Assembly: GCA_016292775.1 (NCBI GenBank)
Contig: JAEDFN010000058.1
Span: 1-8,832, forward strand
From: Paludibacteraceae bacterium
GTDB lineage: Bacteria > Bacteroidota > Bacteroidia > Bacteroidales > Paludibacteraceae
DNA length: 8,832 nt
Direction of reading: 5' to 3'
This document shows positions 6,208-8,832 of the stretch, piece by piece. A model generated the notes under the pieces. It was not told the DNA's origin. It was given only the letters and a program-made list of their open reading frames with translations, and searched no databases. The first letter of the stretch is position 1. Every line of letters begins with the position of its first letter. A program made the position numbers and the translations under genes.

Positions 6208-6228
6208 TGTTGATTATTTGTTGATAAC
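6208..6228. repeat. Direct repeat TGTTGAT with 11-bp spacing
   Basis: TGTTGAT occurs at 6208-6214 and again at 6219-6225, one helical turn apart, about 45 bp upstream of the -7 element of the next gene. Read on the other strand, the second copy is TTATCAACA (6219-6227), one base from the general DnaA box TTATCCACA. The first is TAATCAACA. It may be an activator or DnaA-type site; this is inference. Confidence 0.4.
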
Positions 6229-6266
6229 TAAAATTAAAAACACAATAACAAAAGAAAAATAAAACG

Positions 6267-6274
6267 TAACTTTG
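6267..6274 (+). promoter_or_regulatory. -7 element directly ahead of the HU/SPOR gene
   Basis: TAACTTTG is a perfect -7 element and ends only 4 bp before the ATG at 6279. Initiation would fall on or beside the start codon, predicting a leaderless or nearly leaderless mRNA. There is no TTG at the usual -33 position, so an activator may be needed. Confidence 0.5.
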
Positions 6275-6278
6275 CAGC

Positions 6279-7343
6279 ATGAATGAGTTGTCAATACACT
6301 TGAAGAATTTATTGTCGAAATATGAATGCGTAATCGTGCCCGGATTAGGCGGTTTCGTTACATATTTTGAGAATGCCCATTGGGAGAATAATACATTAAT
6401 TCCCCCGATGCAGCAAGTGCGTTTTAACCAAAACCTTACCTATCACGACGGCTTACTTGCAGAGATGTATATGAAATATTATAATATAAATTATACTTCT
6501 GCATTAGAAAGAATAACGGCTGATGTGCAAGAAATTACCAATTCCTTAAACATTCATAACACATATCTTTTAAGCGAAATAGGAATCCTGATAAAAGACA
6601 CTAACAATAATATCCTTTTAAAGAGTAATTCGGCCGTTTACCTGCCATGCAATATAGGATTAGCACCTATCACATTACGTAAACTAAAAGCGATAGAGAG
6701 CAAACCACTATATCCAACGCACAGCATCGATAATGATGAAATCATTTTACGCATACCAAGGAGGTCGACTCAAATAGCAAGATATGCCGCAATGATTGTT
6801 CTAATTTTCATTATCACAACTTTATTACCGGTAGAATTAAACAGATATAATTATACAGCCTCAGTAATTCCGAAAAATTATCCTGAAAAAACATCTGTGA
6901 ACAGAGAATATTTTACGGAGTATGATTATTTCCATAAATTTCATAATGGTTTTATGCCGGACACAAGCATGGAATGTCAAGCGGAACACATAGATACCGA
7001 CAGCACAATTGCAGACTCTAGTGAAACAATTCAATTATCATTGCAATCTGAATCAGATCAAGAATCAAATACCATAAATCAAACACAAAAAGAAGAATCT
7101 TCGTCAGTTAAATCAAGCGACAACAGATACCACTTGATAATAGCCAGTCTTGCATCCGACGCACAAGCCGAAGAGTATATTGCCAAGCAAAAAGACTACA
7201 ATATAGACGAACTCACTGTGATAGAGTGCAATGGCAAATACCGAATAAGTGCAAAAAGTTTTAAGACTTATAAAGAAGCACTAACACATCTTGATTCGCT
7301 CAAAAATGCCACAACAAAGAGTGCGTGGATTTATTGCAAATAA
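6279..7343 (+). CDS. HU-like domain (CCDC81-type) protein with membrane helix and SPOR domain
   Basis: This 354-residue protein has three parts. Residues 1-135 resemble the paired prokaryotic HU-CCDC81 domains found in Bacteroidota (LLSKYECVIVPGLGGFVTYFENA, then RFNQNLTYHDGLLAEMY). One membrane helix follows at about 167-185 (IARYAAMIVLIFIITTLL). A Ser/Gln/Glu-rich linker spans about 190-280, and a C-terminal SPOR domain spans about 281-354 (YHLIIASLASDAQAEEYIAKQK to SAWIYCK). SPOR domains bind denuded septal glycan strands, so the C-terminus should lie in the periplasm at the division site and the HU-like part in the cytoplasm. It may link DNA or a cytoplasmic partner to septal peptidoglycan, but that is inference. 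The start is fixed by the promoter element just upstream, and a terminator follows. Length and order are normal for the Bacteroidales family. Confidence 0.85.
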   Translation: MNELSIHLKNLLSKYECVIVPGLGGFVTYFENAHWENNTLIPPMQQVRFNQNLTYHDGLLAEMYMKYYNINYTSALERITADVQEITNSLNIHNTYLLSEIGILIKDTNNNILLKSNSAVYLPCNIGLAPITLRKLKAIESKPLYPTHSIDNDEIILRIPRRSTQIARYAAMIVLIFIITTLLPVELNRYNYTASVIPKNYPEKTSVNREYFTEYDYFHKFHNGFMPDTSMECQAEHIDTDSTIADSSETIQLSLQSESDQESNTINQTQKEESSSVKSSDNRYHLIIASLASDAQAEEYIAKQKDYNIDELTVIECNGKYRISAKSFKTYKEALTHLDSLKNATTKSAWIYCK

Positions 7344-7367
7344 GAAAATTTTTCTCATCATATATAT

Positions 7368-7397
7368 AAGTCGTGACTATGTCACGACTTTTTTTAT
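7368..7397 (+). terminator. Rho-independent terminator after the HU/SPOR gene
   Basis: A 10-bp perfect stem AAGTCGTGAC (7368-7377) pairs with GTCACGACTT (7381-7390) around a TAT loop and runs into TTTTTATT. It sits 24 bp after the stop codon and isolates the upstream genes from the lipoprotein gene that follows. Confidence 0.9.
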
Positions 7398-7452
7398 TCA
7401 AATATCCAATAAAATAATCTGCATTTATTATTGTAAATTCACTTTTATTAAC

Positions 7453-7477
7453 ACTCATATTTACTCACACTGACTCA
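7453..7477. repeat. Three ACTCA repeats phased at 10 bp
   Basis: ACTCA starts at 7453, 7463 and 7473, giving three direct copies exactly one helical turn apart. Such phasing is typical of binding sites for a regulator that stacks on one DNA face, but five-base units are short and chance is possible. They lie about 150-175 bp upstream of the predicted lipoprotein transcription start. Confidence 0.35.
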
Positions 7478-7533
7478 CGTCGACAATTGCTTCCATTTGT
7501 ATATCAATAAATTAAAATATTTATTAAATAACT

Positions 7534-7551
7534 ACAATAAACGTTTATTGT
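7534..7551. promoter_or_regulatory. Perfect 18-bp palindrome, operator candidate
   Basis: The bases ACAATAAACGTTTATTGT form an exact palindrome with 9-bp arms and no spacer. It is centred about 80 bp upstream of the predicted lipoprotein transcription start and 39 bp before the -33 element. A dimeric regulator site is the simplest reading. It lacks a T-tract and is too AT-rich for a strong terminator. Confidence 0.45.
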
Positions 7552-7589
7552 TATTAAAATATAAATAAAACAAAAAAAAAAAAAAACGA

Positions 7590-7620
7590 TTGTTAATATT
7601 CTGTTTTAATCATAACTTTG
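7590..7620 (+). promoter_or_regulatory. Promoter of the PKD lipoprotein
   Basis: TTG (7590-7592) is followed after 20 bp by TAACTTTG (7613-7620), a full match to the Bacteroidota promoter with the same -7 sequence and spacing as the tRNA-His promoter. Initiation near 7625 gives a leader of about 64 nt to the ATG at 7689. Confidence 0.7.
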
Positions 7621-7688
7621 CTAAGAAAATAACAGATAACTAACCTTAAGAAGCGATGGGTCGATGCGATATAACGGACAAAAATATT

Positions 7689-8765
7689 ATGAAAAGAAAA
7701 TTTACATCATTAATGTTTTTATTGACATTATTAATATTTGTCGGGTGTGAGAGAGAAAGACCAATAGTAGATTTCATTTGTCAAGATCAAGGAGAAGGAA
7801 GATATTATTTCGAAAACAGGACATATTGGTCTGATTACAAGTCTCACAATTACAATGCAGCTTGGTATGTTGATGGTAATCAACTATTTAAGTTAACAGG
7901 TGAACAATATTTCGATGATTGCTATTACACTTTTAAAACTTCAGGAAATCACATTGTAGAATTAGAAATTTACGACTATGACACCGAAAGATATTACTAC
8001 AAAGAAAAAACCATTTACGTCTCGCTATCAAATAGTGGCTCCGGAGGCGGAGATACCGGTGGCGGTACTGGAGGAGGCACCGACAATACTCAATATCCTA
8101 CTGCAAATTTTGATTATGACTTCTATGACAATTTTGAAATAGATTTTTATAATTCATCATCAAATGCCACATCTTATTCTTGGTCTTTCGGAGATGGTCA
8201 ATCAAGTACAGAAGAAGAACCATCTCACAGATATAGTAGACCGGGCACATATACGGTTACTCTCACTGCAAGAAATAGTAAAGGTTCCCACCAAGCCACA
8301 GCTCAAATTACAATTACCAAACCGGCTTATACATACTTCTTAGGAATTACGTACACGAAAGTCCCTCAGTACAATCATAACTATAAATTCGTTTTAACTG
8401 ACGATGATATATTTACAACTACGTGGGGTGATAGTGATTGGAGAACAATTTATAGTACTCCTTTCGACTATATATACGCAACTCCTCAACTATTAGATGG
8501 TTTGGCAGATGATGATTATTACGAACTTGACATTTATATGGATAAAGAGAACAGTAGTGGAAATATTGCCAATTGGAGGATACAAACAACGAAATTAACA
8601 CAAGACTACGCTACTGAAATATACGGAACATCAAGTAATGGTTCAACAAAAGTAACAATATACTTCAGTTATGAAAAAACACCTCTTTCAAATAGTCCGG
8701 CTCGCACTGAAATCAAAAAAGCAAAACAACCGATTACGAGTGAAATGACTCCGGCTATCAAATAA
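7689..8765 (+). CDS. PKD-domain lipoprotein
   Basis: This is a predicted 358-residue lipoprotein. The start at 7689 yields the signal peptide MKRKFTSLMFLLTLLIFVGC with the lipidated cysteine at residue 20; an in-frame ATG at 7656 would add an unsuitable polar lead. After CERER come a degenerate PKD-like module (about 24-113, ending YYYKEKTIYV), a Gly/Thr/Ser linker (about 115-133) and a clear PKD domain (about 137-210: TANFDYDF, YSWSFGDGQ, HRYSRPGTYTVTLTARN). A further C-terminal domain (about 214-332), rich in Tyr, Asp and Thr, I do not recognise. A basic/polar tail follows. PKD domains are extracellular beta-sandwiches that often serve binding or spacing in polysaccharide-active or adhesive proteins. 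No catalytic domain is visible. It likely acts at the cell surface, and co-transcription with the partial gene 27 bp downstream is probable. Ligand is unknown. Confidence 0.8.
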   Translation: MKRKFTSLMFLLTLLIFVGCERERPIVDFICQDQGEGRYYFENRTYWSDYKSHNYNAAWYVDGNQLFKLTGEQYFDDCYYTFKTSGNHIVELEIYDYDTERYYYKEKTIYVSLSNSGSGGGDTGGGTGGGTDNTQYPTANFDYDFYDNFEIDFYNSSSNATSYSWSFGDGQSSTEEEPSHRYSRPGTYTVTLTARNSKGSHQATAQITITKPAYTYFLGITYTKVPQYNHNYKFVLTDDDIFTTTWGDSDWRTIYSTPFDYIYATPQLLDGLADDDYYELDIYMDKENSSGNIANWRIQTTKLTQDYATEIYGTSSNGSTKVTIYFSYEKTPLSNSPARTEIKKAKQPITSEMTPAIK

Positions 8766-8792
8766 ATTATAGTCCTTTAAAACTAAATCATT

Positions 8793-8832
8793 ATGGCAAC
8801 AAATAATCCGAATTGGCCTTCACGTACAGGTA
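8793..8832 (+). CDS. Start of an unidentified gene (cut by right edge)
   Basis: An ATG at 8793 opens a frame that stays open for the 13 codons left (MATNNPNWPSRTG). It lies 27 bp after the lipoprotein stop on the same strand with no terminator between, consistent with an operon. The visible residues are polar, with no signal peptide, so the product may be cytoplasmic or exported by another route. It is too short to identify. Confidence 0.45.
   Translation, partial: MATNNPNWPSRTG

Larger units (their letters stand above)
7398..7688. other. AT-rich intergenic control region
   Basis: Together with the preceding terminator this is a gene-free gap of 345 bp (7344-7688). No convincing small ORF or RNA gene was found. 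It holds three phased ACTCA repeats, an 18-bp palindrome, a run of 15 A at 7572-7586 and a promoter, all listed separately. The A-run just upstream of the -33 element could act as an UP-like or curved segment. An ATG at 7656, in frame with the lipoprotein, lies in the predicted leader. Confidence 0.6.

Noticed and set aside
7572..7586. Run of 15 A as part of a terminator or CRISPR leader
   Set aside because: No hairpin precedes it in the right orientation and no repeat array is present; it is treated as promoter-region DNA.

Overview
The window looks like a chromosomal stretch from a low-GC member of the Bacteroidota, most likely the order Bacteroidales. Four signs point there: Bacteroides-type promoters (TAnnTTTG, the best two with TTG about 20 bp upstream) ahead of several genes; a tRNA-His gene without encoded CCA; a protein joining an HU-like N-terminus to a membrane segment and a SPOR domain; and short lipoproteins of the kind this phylum is rich in. 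The taxonomic call is inference from gene content and motifs, not from a marker alignment.

Layout. Positions 1-1196 (minus strand) hold a YD-repeat-like lipoprotein followed closely by the start of a small membrane protein that runs off the left edge. A divergent promoter region (about 1197-1293) separates these from a plus-strand run: a PhnP-like metallo-beta-lactamase-fold hydrolase (1294-2052), then the chaperone pair grpE-dnaJ (2211-4001) with a long hairpin terminator. The roughly 100 bp ahead of grpE contain a perfect 17-bp palindrome, an extra half-site and a sequence resembling a sigma-54 promoter. This is the most interesting regulatory region in the window.

Positions 4138-5339 hold a DivIC/FtsB-like septum protein overlapping by 4 bp with an RluA-family pseudouridine synthase. 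A tRNA-His gene with its own promoter and terminator lies on the minus strand (5381-5455). It is followed on the plus strand by an AlkD-like HEAT-repeat protein (5528-6187) and the HU-like/TM/SPOR protein (6279-7343), which ends in a strong terminator.

The 345 bp from 7344 to 7688 carry that terminator, three ACTCA repeats at 10-bp spacing, a perfect 18-bp palindrome, a run of 15 A and a good Bacteroides-type promoter. They lead into a PKD-domain lipoprotein (7689-8765) and the first 13 codons of another gene (8793 to the right edge).

Most of the window is core housekeeping (protein folding, division, RNA modification, tRNA, envelope). The two ends hold less conserved lipoproteins. I saw no CRISPR array, insertion sequence, phage gene or recognisable defence system. 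The points of real interest are regulatory DNA (grpE and the PKD lipoprotein), mismatches in the tRNA, and the little-characterised lipoproteins and SPOR protein.
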